This document shows, piece by piece, positions 1-10,927 of a DNA stretch of 64,000 nucleotides. The position numbers and the translations under genes were made by a program. A model generated the notes under the pieces. That model was given only the letters and a program-made list of their open reading frames with translations. It ran no database searches and was not told the origin of the DNA. Source of the DNA: Pseudomonas sp. TH15 (GTDB taxonomy: Bacteria; Pseudomonadota; Gammaproteobacteria; Pseudomonadales; Pseudomonadaceae); contig NZ_JAEKEL010000001.1 in NCBI RefSeq assembly GCF_016651105.1, positions 4,268,001 to 4,332,000 of the forward strand, in the 5' to 3' direction. Numbering within the stretch: the first letter of the stretch is position 1; each line of letters starts with the position of its first letter.

Positions 1-1
1 G

Positions 2-1114
2 ACCTTGCGGCGTCTCGATCCGGCCATCGAGGATGTCGCCGAATCCCTTGGCCTGAAGCCCTGGGCGGTGTTTTTCCGGGTGGTGTTGCCACAGTTGCGC
101 CTGGCCATCTGTGGCGGTGCGCTGCTGGTGGGGTTACATCTGCTGGCCGAATACGGCCTCTACGCGATGATTCGCTTCGACACCTTCACCACGGCGATTT
201 TCGATCAGTTCAAATCGACCTTCAACGGCCCGGCCGCGAACATGCTCGCCGGTGTATTAGCGTTGTGTTGTCTGGCGATGCTCACCGTCGAGTCCGCCGC
301 CCGTGGCAAGGCACGGTATGCCCGCGTCGGCTCTGGCAGCGCTCGCGAACAACGCACCGTGCTGTTAGGCAAAGGCACCGTCGCCCTCGGCCTGAGCCTG
401 CAAACCCTGACCTGTCTACTGGCCCTCGGCGTGCCGTTGCTGACGCTCGGCCGCTGGCTGATCGCTGGTGGCCTCGACGTCTGGGAAGGTGGCGAGCTCT
501 TGCCTGCGTTGCTGCAAACCCTGTCGTTCGGCGTGGCTGGCGCGTTGTTGACCAGCCTGGCGGCGATCCCGATTGCCTGGTTGTCGATCCGCTCGCCGGG
601 CCGTCTGCAACGAGTATTGGAAAGCTGCAACTACATCACCAGTTCGTTGCCCGGCATTGTGGTTGCCCTGGCCTTGGTGACGGTGACGATTCACTTTGCC
701 CGGCCGATCTACCAGACCACCATCACCGTGCTGCTGGCTTATCTGCTGATGTTTCTGCCCCGGGCACTGGTGAGTTTGCGTGCCGGCATCGCTCAGGCAC
801 CGGTGGAACTGGAGAACATGGCCCGCAGCCTCGGTCGATCCCCCGGCCGGGCTCTTTGGCTGATCACCTTGCGCCTCGCGGCTCCGGGTGCTGCTGCCGG
901 CGCCGCGCTGGTGTTCCTGGCGATCACCAACGAGTTGACCGCCACCCTGCTGTTGGCACCGAACGGCACACGCACCCTGGCCACCGGATTCTGGGCCATG
1001 ACCAGTGAAATCGACTACGCGGCGGCAGCGCCCTACGCGTTGATCATGATCTTGCTGTCGTTGCCACTGACCGGCCTTCTTTATCACCAATCCAAACGCA
1101 CGGCTGGCCGATGA
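2..1114 (+). CDS. Iron(III) ABC transporter permease, 5'-truncated
   Basis: Inner-membrane permease of an FbpB/SfuB-type ferric iron ABC importer. The reading frame is open at the window edge, so the start lies upstream and the first half is missing. About 370 residues are visible. Two EAA-type cytoplasmic loops that dock on the ATPase can be seen: one near the beginning ([10 protein letters not shown]) and one near residue 270 ([13 protein letters not shown]), so this is a fused permease with two transport domains. Hydrophobic segments alternate throughout. Its TGA overlaps the ATG of the ATPase gene (ATGA), implying translational coupling. The substrate is inferred from family resemblance; 2-aminoethylphosphonate or another ion is less likely but possible. 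Confidence 0.85.
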   Translation, partial: TLRRLDPAIEDVAESLGLKPWAVFFRVVLPQLRLAICGGALLVGLHLLAEYGLYAMIRFDTFTTAIFDQFKSTFNGPAANMLAGVLALCCLAMLTVESAARGKARYARVGSGSAREQRTVLLGKGTVALGLSLQTLTCLLALGVPLLTLGRWLIAGGLDVWEGGELLPALLQTLSFGVAGALLTSLAAIPIAWLSIRSPGRLQRVLESCNYITSSLPGIVVALALVTVTIHFARPIYQTTITVLLAYLLMFLPRALVSLRAGIAQAPVELENMARSLGRSPGRALWLITLRLAAPGAAAGAALVFLAITNELTATLLLAPNGTRTLATGFWAMTSEIDYAAAAPYALIMILLSLPLTGLLYHQSKRTAGR

Positions 1115-2163
1115 ACGCCCTCGAACTGAACTCGATCCACAAATCCTTTGGCACTCAGCGCGCCCTGGAAAACATCAACCTGTCGGTGCCAACTGGTAGT
1201 CGAACGGTGATCGTCGGGCCGTCCGGTTCAGGCAAAACCACCTTGCTGCGGATGATTGCCGGCTTCGAATTTCCGGACTCGGGCAGCCTCTCGCTCAACG
1301 GCCAGATACTGGTCGACGGCACGCATTCGGTACCGGCGCACCAGCGTTTGATCGGTTATGTTCCCCAGGACGGCGCCTTGTTCCCGCACATGACCGTCGC
1401 CGCCAACATCGGTTTCGGCCTGGCGGACAAGGGCCCGACCCGGCAGGATCGTATCGCCGAACTGATGGACAGCGTCGCCCTGGATTCGAACATGGCCAAG
1501 CGTTGGCCCCATGAACTGTCTGGCGGTCAGCAACAACGGGTTGCCCTGGCCAGGGCATTGGCCCAGCAGCCACGACTGATGCTGCTGGATGAACCATTCT
1601 CGGCGCTCGACACCGGGTTGCGCGCAGCCATGCGCAAAATGGTCGCCCGCCTACTCGCAGATGCCGGCGTGACCACCATTCTGGTGACCCACGATCAAAG
1701 CGAAGCGTTGTCGTTTGCTGATCAGTTGGCGGTGATGCGTCAGGGCCGGCTGGTGCAATCAGGCCATCCGATGGATTTGTACCGCTACCCGGACGACGAG
1801 CAAACCGCGCTGTTTCTCGGCGATGCGGTGGTCATGCCTGCGCGGATCGAGGCCGGCTGGGCCCATTGCGACCTTGGCCGTATTCCGGTCAATAGCCCGG
1901 ACCGCAACGGCTCGGCGCAGATCATGCTTCGACCCGAGCAATTACAGATCAACAGCTCGCCAACAGATTCCCTTGGCTGTCCTGGCGTGGTCACCGATCG
2001 CGACTTCGGTGGCAACACCTGCACTTTGACGGTGGAGTTGCTGCCTGGTAAATCCGAGCCGGGCCGATCATTACTGGTTCGCAGCTCCGGCATGCACGCC
2101 CCGCCGGCTGGCAGTGCCGTTCATGTCACAACGCTCGGTAATGCCCATGTGCTGACTGGCTGA
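1111..2163 (+). CDS. Iron(III) ABC transporter ATP-binding protein (FbpC-like)
   Basis: Cytoplasmic ATPase that powers the adjacent permease. Walker A GPSGSGKT is at residues 36-43, the signature LSGGQQQR at about 136-143, Walker B LMLLDEP with D160/E161, and the switch His at 194 (VTHDQ). The last 110 residues form a TOBE-type regulatory domain. The length of 350 aa is normal for the FbpC/PotA-like class. The start overlaps the permease stop by 4 bp. A periplasmic binding protein gene, expected in such an operon, must lie upstream of the window. The gene ends 6 bp before the end of a convergent recombinase gene. Confidence 0.88.
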   Translation: MNALELNSIHKSFGTQRALENINLSVPTGSRTVIVGPSGSGKTTLLRMIAGFEFPDSGSLSLNGQILVDGTHSVPAHQRLIGYVPQDGALFPHMTVAANIGFGLADKGPTRQDRIAELMDSVALDSNMAKRWPHELSGGQQQRVALARALAQQPRLMLLDEPFSALDTGLRAAMRKMVARLLADAGVTTILVTHDQSEALSFADQLAVMRQGRLVQSGHPMDLYRYPDDEQTALFLGDAVVMPARIEAGWAHCDLGRIPVNSPDRNGSAQIMLRPEQLQINSSPTDSLGCPGVVTDRDFGGNTCTLTVELLPGKSEPGRSLLVRSSGMHAPPAGSAVHVTTLGNAHVLTG

Positions 2164-2169
2164 CATCGC

Positions 2170-3141
2170 TCACAGGTCAAAGCGGTCCACCGCCCGGCGG
2201 CGCTCATTGTCATCGCGCACGTCATAGTTGGCGGTGGTCTGGATATTGCTGTGGTGGGCCAGTTTCTGGGCTATCGACAGATCGTGCTCTTCGATCACTC
2301 GGGTGATGAATGAGCGCCGGAAGTCGTGGGGCATGATCTTCACCCCGACCTGGGCGCCGCGCTGCCTGGCGATGTAATAGATCGCATGTTTGGTGATGCG
2401 CTCGCGGGTAATGTGGCTGCCGCGGCGGATGCGGTTGAACAGGAATGGATCGTCCTCCTGGCCTTCCCCTAATTGCGAACGGCGTAACTCCAGCCACGCC
2501 TCCAGTTTGGCGAACGCCCAGGCCGGCGCGTACTTGATCAACTGTTTGTTGCCCTTGGCGGTGACCCGCAAGCTGCGCTCGGTGAAATCCACTTGGTTCA
2601 GGTCCAGGTTCACCGACTCCGATTTGCGCATCCCCGAACCATACAGCACCGCAATGATCGCCGCGTCCCGCAGCCCTTGTGGCCGCGGATCGGCGGCACA
2701 GACCTCCATTAGTTCTTTGATCAGCGAGCGCTTGAGGTTGCGCCCTTGGGCGAGCCGCGTGCCGGCAATGCCTTTGACTGAGCGCATTTTCAGTAAGTGC
2801 TCCTGGCTGATCAGGCTCATGCGCCAGGCTTCGTTCATGACCCCGCGCACCGCGTTCACATACAGCGAAGACGTATTAGGCGCGTAACCATCAGTGCGCA
2901 AAGCAGCCACTAACGCCACGACGTCCTCAGGCTGGAGTTCGTGCCAGGGAATTTCCTCTATGTTCATGTCTTCAAAACCCAGTCGATCCGCCGCGTCTTG
3001 CAAAACATACCGCATGGTTAGTTGACTGGACTGCGCAAGGCGGGTCAGATATAGGGCCAGCGGGTTGGCTTTGGTAGCTATGGAGTCGGTAGCAGATAAG
3101 TCAATCAAACGAAAAAACCTTGAATGAAAACGGTTCAACAC
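2170..3141 (-). CDS. Tyrosine-type site-specific recombinase/integrase
   Basis: A 323-residue tyrosine recombinase. It has an N-terminal SAM-like core-binding region (about 25-125) and a C-terminal catalytic domain. Catalytic residues by motif are R172 (GSGMRKSE), K196 (TAKGNK), H272 and R275 (PHDFRRSF), H297 (AHHSN) and nucleophile Y306 (TTANYD), so the enzyme looks intact. It is a lone gene: no excisionase, phage gene or transposon gene lies beside it. It is wedged between the iron ABC operon and the arn operon. A role in integrating an element is not supported by the neighbours; it may be a resident orphan recombinase of pseudomonads. No attachment-site repeats were recognised. Confidence 0.85.
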   Translation of the reverse strand: MLNRFHSRFFRLIDLSATDSIATKANPLALYLTRLAQSSQLTMRYVLQDAADRLGFEDMNIEEIPWHELQPEDVVALVAALRTDGYAPNTSSLYVNAVRGVMNEAWRMSLISQEHLLKMRSVKGIAGTRLAQGRNLKRSLIKELMEVCAADPRPQGLRDAAIIAVLYGSGMRKSESVNLDLNQVDFTERSLRVTAKGNKQLIKYAPAWAFAKLEAWLELRRSQLGEGQEDDPFLFNRIRRGSHITRERITKHAIYYIARQRGAQVGVKIMPHDFRRSFITRVIEEHDLSIAQKLAHHSNIQTTANYDVRDDNERRRAVDRFDL

Positions 3142-3493
3142 AACAACTAATGAGTTTTACTACTTGCTGTAAGGGGTTGCGCTCCGAACGCAAGCCACTG
3201 ATAAGGCGCGATAAACGGTAGAAGTCTGAACTTTGGCTGTCTGAACTTCAGAAAAACGATTCACCGACCGGTTTTTCATGTCCCTTTCACATTTTCGCGC
3301 TTAATCTGAACGGATCGGATAGCCATCGATTCTCAATTCCAACCTGACGAGCAAGGAGCCGAAAGTCAACCACGTAATTTGTCACATTTCCGCGGTAACT
3401 AATTGATGCAGCTTTCGTTTTAGCGTCTACGCTTTGAGTGGATCCAAACTTTCACAGCTGAAATTCCGTTGACGCTTCAGACCCGAGGTCCCC
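3142..3493 (+). promoter_or_regulatory. arn operon control region with tandem OmpR-family-like half sites
   Basis: 352 bp without a gene. A pair of half sites, TTTTCA at 3273-3278 and CTTTCA at 3284-3289, repeats with the 11-bp period typical of OmpR-family response regulators. The stretch 3264-3279 also resembles the ColR motif as I recall it from P. putida work. A 19-bp word (TCACATTTTCGCGCTTAAT at 3287-3305) recurs imperfectly at 3382-3400 (15 of 19 identical). Regulation by ColR, PmrA or PhoP would be biologically sensible for arn but is inferred. No convincing -35/-10 pair was fixed. ATG of arnB is at 3494, preceded by a weak GAGGTC. Confidence 0.4.
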
Positions 3494-4642
3494 ATGAGTC
3501 AGGCTTTTCTCCCCTTCTCTCGCCCCAGTATCGGCGATGAAGAAATTGCGGCCGTCGAGCAAGTATTACGCTCCGGCTGGATCACAACCGGGCCAAAAAA
3601 CCAGGCACTGGAAGAACACTTCGCCAACTACGTCGGTTGCAAGCATGCCGTGGCATTGTCGTCCGCTACCGGTGGCATGCACATCACCTTGCTGGCCCTG
3701 GGCATCGGTCCCGGGGATGAAGTCATTACCCCGTCCCAGACGTGGGTGTCCACCGCCAACATGATCTGCCTGTTGGGGGCAACACCGGTTTTTGTCGATG
3801 TCGATCGCGACACCCTGATGACCGACCTGCAAAGCATTGAAGCGGCGATCACGCCCCGTACCAAGGCGATCATTCCGGTGCATTACGCCGGCGCGGCGTT
3901 CGACCTCGATCCGCTCTATGCCCTGGCTGACAAGCACGGGATCGCCGTCATCGAAGACGCGGCCCACGCGGCCGGCACTTTCTACAAAGGTCGTCACGTC
4001 GGTTCCCAAGGCACGGCGATCTTCTCGTTCCACGCGATCAAGAACATGACCTGCGCCGAAGGCGCGATGTTCGTCACCGACGATGAAGCCCTCGCCACTC
4101 GTGTGCGTATGCTCAAGTTCCACGGTCTGGGCGTTGACGCCTACGATCGACTGACCGGCGGGCGCAAGCCGCAGGCCCAGGTTATCGAGCCAGGCTTCAA
4201 GTACAACCTGGCCGACATCAATGCCGCCATCGCCCTGGTGCAACTGGAGCGACTGGACGAAATCAACGCCAAACGCACGCAACTGGCCCAGACCTACTTG
4301 CAGCGCCTGGAAGGCCTGCCCGTGCAGCCGTTGACCATTCCGACGTATCCGCAACAACACGCCTGGCACCTGTTCATTCTGCGTATCGACGCCGAACGTT
4401 GCGGGCTGGATCGTGAAGCGTTCATGAAGGCTTTGCAGGAACAAAATATCGGAACAGGCATTCACTTTATTGCCACGCACCTGCACACCTATTATCGTCA
4501 ACGTTTCCCGGACATCTATCTGCCCAATACCGAATGGAACTCGGCGCGGCTGTGTTCGATTCCCTTGTTCCCCGACATGACCACCGACGACGTTGATCGC
4601 GTTGTTGGTGCCATCGAAAACATTATGGACAGAAGCCTTTGA
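3494..4642 (+). CDS. arnB: UDP-4-amino-4-deoxy-L-arabinose aminotransferase ArnB
   Basis: PLP enzyme of the DegT/DnrJ/EryC1 family. It transaminates UDP-4-ketopentose, made by ArnA, to UDP-L-Ara4N using glutamate, in the cytoplasm. The N-terminus [12 protein letters not shown] and the GWITTGP motif are typical. The PLP-binding lysine is K183 in [13 protein letters not shown], with EDAAHA upstream contacting the cofactor. The length of 382 aa matches the family. It is the first gene of arnBCADTEF-ugd. The downstream arnC start overlaps its end (TTGA). The whole operon is on + with 1-4 bp overlaps, indicating coupled translation. Confidence 0.95.
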   Translation: MSQAFLPFSRPSIGDEEIAAVEQVLRSGWITTGPKNQALEEHFANYVGCKHAVALSSATGGMHITLLALGIGPGDEVITPSQTWVSTANMICLLGATPVFVDVDRDTLMTDLQSIEAAITPRTKAIIPVHYAGAAFDLDPLYALADKHGIAVIEDAAHAAGTFYKGRHVGSQGTAIFSFHAIKNMTCAEGAMFVTDDEALATRVRMLKFHGLGVDAYDRLTGGRKPQAQVIEPGFKYNLADINAAIALVQLERLDEINAKRTQLAQTYLQRLEGLPVQPLTIPTYPQQHAWHLFILRIDAERCGLDREAFMKALQEQNIGTGIHFIATHLHTYYRQRFPDIYLPNTEWNSARLCSIPLFPDMTTDDVDRVVGAIENIMDRSL

Positions 4643-5658
4643 GACCTTATCCAATCAACTGCGTGTCGATCGTTATTCCGGTCTACAACGAAGAAGAAAG
4701 CCTGCCCGAATTGTTGCGTCGCACCGAAGCAGCCTGCGCGCAACTGACCCACGAGTACGAAATCGTGCTGGTGGACGACGGCAGTCGCGACAATTCGGCG
4801 CAACTGCTCGAAGATGCTGCCAATCGTCAAGGCAGCCACGTCGTGGCGGTCATTCTCAACCGCAACTACGGTCAGCACGCGGCGATCATGGCCGGTTTCG
4901 AACAGTGCAAGGGCGATGTGGTCATCACCCTCGACGCTGACCTGCAGAACCCGCCCGAAGAAATCCCGCGACTGGTGGCCCAGGCCGAACTCGGTTATGA
5001 CGTGGTCGCCACCGTGCGCAACAACCGTCAGGACTCGGCCTTGCGCCGCTGGCCATCGAAGTTGATCAACCTGGCCGTGCAACGTTCCACCGGCGTGGCC
5101 ATGAGCGACTACGGCTGCATGCTGCGTGCTTACCGCCGCACCATCGTCGACGCAATGCTCGCCTGCCGCGAACGCAGCACCTTCATTCCAATCCTTGCCA
5201 ACAGTTTCGCCCGGCACACCACGGAAATCCTGGTGACCCACGCCGAACGTGAACACGGCGAATCCAAGTACAGCCCGATGCGTCTGGTCAACTTGATGTT
5301 CGACCTGATCACCTGCATGACCACCACCCCTCTACGTCTGCTCAGCATCGTCGGCTTCTGCATGGCGGGCCTTGGCGTACTGTTTGCCATTGCGCTGATC
5401 GTCTTGCGCCTGGCCTTCGGCTCTGGTTGGGCTGGCGGCGGTACCTTCGTGCTGTTCGCCGTGCTGTTCGTCTTCACCGGCGGCCAATTCATCGGCATGG
5501 GCCTTCTGGGTGAATACCTGGGCCGCATGTACAGCGATGTTCGGGCGCGTCCACGGTTCTTCATCGAGAAGGTCCTGCGTAACGAACCCGCTTCCCCTGC
5601 TCCCGTTGTTACCGTTGACGGTCTCACTTCCACTTCTTCAGATCAGGTTCACTCATGA
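4639..5658 (+). CDS. arnC: Undecaprenyl-phosphate 4-deoxy-4-formamido-L-arabinose transferase ArnC
   Basis: Membrane glycosyltransferase (GT2) that moves L-Ara4FN from UDP to undecaprenyl phosphate. The GT-A core shows [16 protein letters not shown] near the start, VLVDDGSRD and [11 protein letters not shown] (metal/nucleotide aspartates). Two hydrophobic C-terminal segments lie at roughly 235-260 and 270-295. The length of 339 aa is normal. The only start fitting the family N-terminus is TTG at 4639, which overlaps the arnB stop by 4 bp. The unusual TTG may keep expression tied to arnB by coupling. The stop overlaps the ATG of arnA. Confidence 0.94.
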   Translation: MRPYPINCVSIVIPVYNEEESLPELLRRTEAACAQLTHEYEIVLVDDGSRDNSAQLLEDAANRQGSHVVAVILNRNYGQHAAIMAGFEQCKGDVVITLDADLQNPPEEIPRLVAQAELGYDVVATVRNNRQDSALRRWPSKLINLAVQRSTGVAMSDYGCMLRAYRRTIVDAMLACRERSTFIPILANSFARHTTEILVTHAEREHGESKYSPMRLVNLMFDLITCMTTTPLRLLSIVGFCMAGLGVLFAIALIVLRLAFGSGWAGGGTFVLFAVLFVFTGGQFIGMGLLGEYLGRMYSDVRARPRFFIEKVLRNEPASPAPVVTVDGLTSTSSDQVHS

Positions 5659-7646
5659 GCGCAAAAGCTGTTGTCTTCGCCTACCACGATATCGGCTGTG
5701 CCGGCATTGAAGCCCTGTTAAACGCAGGTTTTGAAATCGGCGCGGTATTCACCCACGCCGATGATCCGAAGGAAAACGCCTTCTACGGCTCCGTTGCGCA
5801 ACTGTGCGCTCGCAAAGGCATCCCGGTTCATGCGCCGGAAGATGTCAACCACCCGCTGTGGATCGAGCGCATCGCCAAGCTCAACCCTGAGTACATTTTC
5901 TCTTTCTACTACCGCAATCTGCTGAGCGAGCCACTGCTGGCCACCGCCAGCAAAGGCGCGTTCAACCTGCACGGCTCGCTGCTGCCAACCTACCGTGGTC
6001 GCGCACCGGCCAACTGGGTGCTGGTCAACGGCGAAACCGAAACCGGCGTGACCCTGCACCGCATGGTCAAACGTGCCGATGCTGGCGCAATCATCGCTCA
6101 GCACAAGGTCGCCATCGACCGTGCCGATACCGCCCTGAGCCTGCATGGCAAACTGCGCGAAGCCGCCGCTTCCCTGCTGCGTGACACCCTGCCAGCCCTG
6201 CTGCAAGGCAAAGTCACCGAGACCGCCCAGGACGAATCCAAAGCTACCGTGTTTGGTCGCCGCACTCCGGCCGACGGCAAACTGGTCTGGAAGAAACCGG
6301 CTGAAGAGCTGTTCAACCTGGTTCGCGCTGTTACTCAGCCATACCCGGGCGCGTTCTGCGCAGTGGGCGAGCACAAACTGATTGTCTGGAGCGCTGAAGT
6401 CGCCAAGGGCAACGAAGGTCAAGCACCTGGCCGTGTAATCAGTGTTGATCCGCTGCGCATCGCTTGCGGCGAAGACTCGCTGGTCATCACTTCCGGTCAG
6501 CGTAACGATAACGGCCTGTACCTCAGCGGCCCGCAACTGGCTGCTGAACTGGGCCTGGTAGACGGTTCAGTATTGCGCGGTGCCGAATCCGGCCGTGCTC
6601 CACGTCGTACTCGCGTACTGATCCTGGGCGTCAACGGCTTCATCGGTAACCACTTGTCCGAGCGCCTGCTGCGTGACGACAAGTACGACGTCTACGGCCT
6701 GGACATCGGTTCCGACGCCATCGAGCGCCTGCGCAGCCACCCGAACTTCCACTTCGTGGAAGGCGATATCAGCATTCACTCCGAGTGGATCGAATATCAC
6801 ATCAAGAAGTGCGACGTGGTCCTGCCGCTGGTAGCCATCGCAACGCCAATCGAATACACCCGCAACCCGCTGCGCGTATTCGAACTGGACTTCGAAGAGA
6901 ACCTGAAACTGGTTCGCTACTGCGTCAAGTACAACAAGCGCGTGATTTTCCCGTCGACCTCCGAAGTCTATGGCATGTGCCAGGACAAGAACTTCGACGA
7001 AGACACCTCGAACCTGATCGTTGGTCCGATCAACAAGCAGCGCTGGATCTACTCGGTCTCCAAGCAACTGCTGGACCGCGTGATCTGGGCTTACGGCGCC
7101 AAGGGCCTGAACTTCACCCTGTTCCGTCCATTCAACTGGATGGGCCCGCGTCTGGACCGTCTGGATTCGGCCCGTATCGGCAGCTCCCGTGCCATCACCC
7201 AGTTGATCCTGAACCTGGTGGAAGGTACTCCGATCCGTCTGTTCGACGGTGGCGAGCAGAAGCGCTGCTTCACTGACATCGCTGACGGCATCGAAGCCCT
7301 GGCACGCATCGTCGACAACGAAAACGACGCGTGCAACGGTCAGATCATCAACATCGGCAACCCGGAAAACGAAGCCAGCATCCGTCAGTTGGGCGAAGAG
7401 CTGCTGCGTCAGTTCGAAGCGCACCCACTGCGTGCCAACTTCCCTCCGTTCGCCGGTTTCCGCGACGTGGAAAGCAAGGCGTTCTACGGTGCCGGTTACC
7501 AGGACGTGGAACACCGCAAGCCAAGCATTGCCAACGCCAAGCGCCTGCTGGACTGGGAGCCTACCGTTGAAATGAGCGAAACCATCGGCAACACGCTGGA
7601 CTTCTTCCTGCGCGAAGCCATGCTCGAAATCGCGGACAAGCGCTAA
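5655..7646 (+). CDS. arnA: Bifunctional ArnA: UDP-L-Ara4N formyltransferase / UDP-glucuronate decarboxylase
   Basis: Cytoplasmic two-domain enzyme of 663 aa. The N-terminal domain (about 1-300) is a methionyl-tRNA-formyltransferase-like fold with FNLHGSLLP and RADAGAII, the formyl-transfer Asn/His/Asp set; it N-formylates UDP-L-Ara4N. The C-terminal domain (about 315-663) is an NAD-dependent SDR decarboxylase with [10 protein letters not shown], catalytic STSEVYG and YSVSKQ (Tyr-x3-Lys); it converts UDP-glucuronate (made by the linked ugd) to the 4-ketopentose. Length and order match enteric ArnA. It starts inside the arnC stop (ATGA), and its stop shares one base with the arnD start (TAATG). 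Confidence 0.96.
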   Translation: MSAKAVVFAYHDIGCAGIEALLNAGFEIGAVFTHADDPKENAFYGSVAQLCARKGIPVHAPEDVNHPLWIERIAKLNPEYIFSFYYRNLLSEPLLATASKGAFNLHGSLLPTYRGRAPANWVLVNGETETGVTLHRMVKRADAGAIIAQHKVAIDRADTALSLHGKLREAAASLLRDTLPALLQGKVTETAQDESKATVFGRRTPADGKLVWKKPAEELFNLVRAVTQPYPGAFCAVGEHKLIVWSAEVAKGNEGQAPGRVISVDPLRIACGEDSLVITSGQRNDNGLYLSGPQLAAELGLVDGSVLRGAESGRAPRRTRVLILGVNGFIGNHLSERLLRDDKYDVYGLDIGSDAIERLRSHPNFHFVEGDISIHSEWIEYHIKKCDVVLPLVAIATPIEYTRNPLRVFELDFEENLKLVRYCVKYNKRVIFPSTSEVYGMCQDKNFDEDTSNLIVGPINKQRWIYSVSKQLLDRVIWAYGAKGLNFTLFRPFNWMGPRLDRLDSARIGSSRAITQLILNLVEGTPIRLFDGGEQKRCFTDIADGIEALARIVDNENDACNGQIINIGNPENEASIRQLGEELLRQFEAHPLRANFPPFAGFRDVESKAFYGAGYQDVEHRKPSIANAKRLLDWEPTVEMSETIGNTLDFFLREAMLEIADKR

Positions 7647-8530
7647 TGCAGGCAGGCCTTCGTATCGATGTCGACACCTACCGAGGCACCCGTGAAGGGG
7701 TGCCCCGGTTGCTGGAAATGCTCGATGAGGCTCAGGTCAAGGCGACGTTTTTCTTCAGCGTCGGGCCGGACAACATGGGGCGCCACTTGTGGCGCCTCAT
7801 CCGCCCACAATTCCTCTGGAAGATGCTGCGTTCCAACGCCGCCGGCCTGTATGGCTGGGATATTTTGCTGGCCGGCACTGCCTGGCCAGGCAAACCCATT
7901 GGTCGCGACCTCGGGCACCTGATGCGTCAGGCCCGGGACGCCGGTCATGAAGTCGGCCTGCACGCCTGGGATCACCATGGCTGGCAAGCCAACGCCGGGC
8001 GCTGGAGCGATGCGCAATTGATCGAGCAGATTCGCCGGGGCGTTGATTGCCTCAGCGATATCCTCGGGCAAAAAGTCGACTGCTCGGCTTCTGCCGGTTG
8101 GCGGGCTGACGAGCGTGTGATCGAAGCCAAGCAAGGTTTCGGCTTTCGCTATAACAGCGATTGCCGGGGCCAGAGCCTGTTCCAGCCGACATTGGCCGAT
8201 GGCCGCCTCGGTGCGCCACAAATCCCGGTGGACCTGCCTACCTTTGACGAGGTGGTCGGTCCGACCGTGGTTGCCAAAGATTTCAACGCTTTCATCCTGG
8301 ACCGCTTTACCCCCGAAAAACTGAACGTCTACACGATCCATGCCGAGGTAGAAGGGATTCTGATGGCCAACGATTTTCGTCAGCTGCTGGCCGATGCACG
8401 CCAGCGCGACATTCATTTCCAACCCTTGGGCGACTTGTTGCCCGAGTCACTCGCTACCCTGCCGGCCGGCCGCGTAGTTCGCGGCGCCCTTGAAGGCCGT
8501 GAAGGCTGGCTGGGAGTGCAAGGCGCATGA
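7646..8530 (+). CDS. arnD: 4-deoxy-4-formamido-L-arabinose-phosphoundecaprenol deformylase ArnD
   Basis: Polysaccharide-deacetylase (NodB-homology) enzyme that removes the formyl group from undecaprenyl-phosphate-Ara4FN. Metal-site motifs are visible: the Asp motif [10 protein letters not shown] at the start and the His motif [11 protein letters not shown] at about residue 107. The rest resembles CE4 folds ending in a helical tail. The length of 294 aa is usual. It overlaps arnA by one base and arnT by four, so it is in the middle of the coupled operon. The removal step makes the reaction sequence irreversible before flipping by ArnEF. Confidence 0.93.
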   Translation: MQAGLRIDVDTYRGTREGVPRLLEMLDEAQVKATFFFSVGPDNMGRHLWRLIRPQFLWKMLRSNAAGLYGWDILLAGTAWPGKPIGRDLGHLMRQARDAGHEVGLHAWDHHGWQANAGRWSDAQLIEQIRRGVDCLSDILGQKVDCSASAGWRADERVIEAKQGFGFRYNSDCRGQSLFQPTLADGRLGAPQIPVDLPTFDEVVGPTVVAKDFNAFILDRFTPEKLNVYTIHAEVEGILMANDFRQLLADARQRDIHFQPLGDLLPESLATLPAGRVVRGALEGREGWLGVQGA

Positions 8531-10176
8531 GTAAACGCTGGGCATTACCGGTGTTGCTGGTCGTTATGCTGCTTGCCTATCTGTTGCCGTTGGGTACCCA
8601 CGGTTTGTGGATTCCCGACGAAACCCGCTACGCCCAGATCAGCCAGGACATGCTCCTGAGCGGCAACTGGGTGTCGCCGCATTTCATGGGCTTGCGCTAC
8701 TTTGAAAAACCGGTGGCTGGCTACTGGATGATTGCCATCGGCCAGTCGTTGTTTGGCCACAATCTGTTCGGCGTACGTTTCGCCTCAGCCCTGACCACCG
8801 GGCTGAGCGTGTTGCTGTGCTATTTGATCGCCCGACGCCTGTGGAACGACCCGCGCAAAAGTTTTGCCTGCGCTTTGCTGTACATGAGTTTCACCGTCAT
8901 CGCCGGCCAGGCCGGTTATGCCAACCTCGATCCGCAATTCACCTTCTGGGTCAACGCAAGCCTGGTTGCCCTGTGGTTTGCACTGGACAGCAAGAGCCGT
9001 GGTCAGCGCCTGTTGGGCTGGGCCGCGTTGGGGCTGGCCTGCGGCATGGGGTTCATGACCAAGGGTTTTTTGGCCTGGCTGCTGCCGGTGCTGATCGCCT
9101 TGCCGTGGATGATCTGGCAAAAACGCTGGCGTGAACTGCTGGTCTACGGCCCGGTTGCTGTGGTCGTGGCCATCGTAATCAGCCTGCCGTGGGTCTTGGC
9201 CGTGCACTCTCAGGAGCCCGACTTCTGGCGGTTCTTCTTCTGGCACGAACACATTCAGCGCTTCGCTGGCGAAGACGCCCAGCATGACGCGCCTTGGTGG
9301 TATTACCTGCCGCTGCTGGTCGCGTTCAGCCTGCCTTGGGCGGTGTTGCTGCCAACGGCGTTGAAACAAGCCTGGCAGAGCCGTCGCCAGGCGAGCATCG
9401 GCTTTCTATTGTTGTGGATGGTTATGCCGCTGATTTTCTTCAGCCTGAGCAAGGGCAAATTGCCGGCCTACATCCTGCCCTGCCTGTTGCCCTTGGCGCT
9501 GTTGCTCGGCAACGCGCTGGCGGACCGTTTGAAGCTTGAACAAGGTCGGGCGCTGGGAATCAACGGTTTGCTGAACCTGGTGATGGGCGTCGTCGTATTG
9601 CTCGCGCTGGTCTACGTGCAACTGAAGAAGCCGGTGTACGAACTTGAGCTGCATCATCTGATTCTGGTGTTTATCGCGCTGATCGGCTGGATCATGGCCA
9701 ATTTGCTGCAAGCCTTCCGGCCCCTGCAATGCTGGGCAGCACCGGCGTTTGGCAGTCTCATCCTGATCGGACTGATACCCGCAGGACTGCCCAACTCGGT
9801 GGTCTCCAACAAGATGCCTGACCAGTTCATCCTCGAACACGTTCAGGAACTGGGTCAGACCGGCCAACTGCTGAGCAATGATCTGGGCGCAGCGGCAGCA
9901 CTGTCCTGGCGCCTGGGACGTCCACAAGTGGCGCTGTACAACACGGTCGGCGAGCTTAAATACGGCCTGGACTTTCCTGACACCGGCAATCGACGGATCA
10001 CCACGGATCAGGTGCAACAGTGGATGCAAGAAGCTCGCAAGACCGGTTCGGTCGGCGTGGTCATGCGGGTCAAGGGTGACGACGAACTGCAAGAACTCGA
10101 ATTGCTGCCTAAAGATGGCAAGCGCTATGAGCAAGGCAATCTGGTGATTCTGATCATCCCTCAGGATGCGTCATGA
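8527..10176 (+). CDS. arnT: Lipid A 4-amino-4-deoxy-L-arabinosyltransferase ArnT
   Basis: Inner-membrane GT-C (GT83/PMT-like) enzyme that transfers L-Ara4N from undecaprenyl phosphate to lipid A phosphates on the periplasmic face, giving resistance to cationic peptides and polymyxin. The N-terminal periplasmic loop holds [15 protein letters not shown], with the catalytic-type Asp-Glu, and [10 protein letters not shown]. About a dozen hydrophobic helices follow, then a soluble C-terminal periplasmic domain from roughly residue 420. The length of 549 aa fits. The start overlaps arnD (ATGA) and the end overlaps arnE. Confidence 0.95.
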   Translation: MSKRWALPVLLVVMLLAYLLPLGTHGLWIPDETRYAQISQDMLLSGNWVSPHFMGLRYFEKPVAGYWMIAIGQSLFGHNLFGVRFASALTTGLSVLLCYLIARRLWNDPRKSFACALLYMSFTVIAGQAGYANLDPQFTFWVNASLVALWFALDSKSRGQRLLGWAALGLACGMGFMTKGFLAWLLPVLIALPWMIWQKRWRELLVYGPVAVVVAIVISLPWVLAVHSQEPDFWRFFFWHEHIQRFAGEDAQHDAPWWYYLPLLVAFSLPWAVLLPTALKQAWQSRRQASIGFLLLWMVMPLIFFSLSKGKLPAYILPCLLPLALLLGNALADRLKLEQGRALGINGLLNLVMGVVVLLALVYVQLKKPVYELELHHLILVFIALIGWIMANLLQAFRPLQCWAAPAFGSLILIGLIPAGLPNSVVSNKMPDQFILEHVQELGQTGQLLSNDLGAAAALSWRLGRPQVALYNTVGELKYGLDFPDTGNRRITTDQVQQWMQEARKTGSVGVVMRVKGDDELQELELLPKDGKRYEQGNLVILIIPQDAS

Positions 10177-10517
10177 GCCTGATTCTGTTGCTGACCGCGT
10201 GCCTGCTGACCTGCCTGGGCCAGGTGGCCCAGAAGTACGCAGTGGAAAGCTGGCGCGGTAAAACGACCGGCTTGGGCGAGAAACTTCGCTCGCCGTGGCT
10301 GTGGCTGGCGTTGTTCTCGCTCGGTTTTGGCCTTCTGGTCTGGCTGCTGGTGTTGCAGCGCCTGGAAGTCGGTGTCGCCTATCCGATGCTCAGCCTCAAT
10401 TTCGTACTCATTACCCTGGTCGCCCGCTTCGTCTTTCACGAAACCGTCGACCGTCGCCATTGGCTGGGCGTCGTACTGGTAATCGGTGGCGTGGTTTTGC
10501 TGGGGCAACAAACATGA
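10173..10517 (+). CDS. arnE: Undecaprenyl-phosphate-L-Ara4N flippase subunit ArnE
   Basis: A 114-residue EamA/SMR-like membrane protein with four hydrophobic helices. With ArnF it forms the flippase that brings undecaprenyl-phosphate-L-Ara4N to the periplasmic face. It has small polar loops and the motif [13 protein letters not shown] typical of SMR-like helices. It overlaps arnT by 4 bp and arnF by 4 bp. Its size and place in the operon make the call secure even though the sequence is short. Confidence 0.9.
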   Translation: MSLILLLTACLLTCLGQVAQKYAVESWRGKTTGLGEKLRSPWLWLALFSLGFGLLVWLLVLQRLEVGVAYPMLSLNFVLITLVARFVFHETVDRRHWLGVVLVIGGVVLLGQQT

Positions 10518-10927
10518 ACCTGCGCCGTGGAATTACCTTTGCCCTGGGCAGCGTCATGTTGGCCAGCGCCGCCCAGCTTGGCATGCGCTGGAGCATGAGC
10601 CGCCTGCCGCACCCCGATCAATGGCTGACAGCTCTGAGCAATGGCAGCGTCGACCTGACCGCCATCGGCGTGGTGCTGGCGGCGATCCTTGCCTACGCGC
10701 TGTCGATGCTCAGTTGGCTGCTCGCCCTGCGGGACGTGCCACTGGGACGGGCCTATTCACTGCTCAGCATCAGCTATGCGCTGGTGTACCTGCTGGCCGC
10801 TAGTCTGCCGGCATTTAACGAACATTTCAGTCTTGCAAAAAGCCTCGGGGTGGCCCTTGTCATCCTCGGGGTCATCACCATCAACTCTCGACCTGCTCGC
10901 GCACCTGTTCTTAGGAATGCCCCATGA
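10514..10927 (+). CDS. arnF: Undecaprenyl-phosphate-L-Ara4N flippase subunit ArnF
   Basis: 137-residue partner of ArnE with four predicted membrane helices and an SMR-like core ([16 protein letters not shown]). ATG 10514 is chosen because it overlaps the arnE stop (ATGA) and gives the family N-terminus [13 protein letters not shown]. The frame is open further upstream, but that part lies inside arnE in another frame and is not family-like. The stop overlaps the ugd start by 4 bp. Confidence 0.88.
   Translation: MNLRRGITFALGSVMLASAAQLGMRWSMSRLPHPDQWLTALSNGSVDLTAIGVVLAAILAYALSMLSWLLALRDVPLGRAYSLLSISYALVYLLAASLPAFNEHFSLAKSLGVALVILGVITINSRPARAPVLRNAP

Noticed and set aside
3300-3305. CTTAAT as a PmrA box
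   Set aside because: Only one half site is present; no second CTTAA copy occurs at the required spacing on either side.
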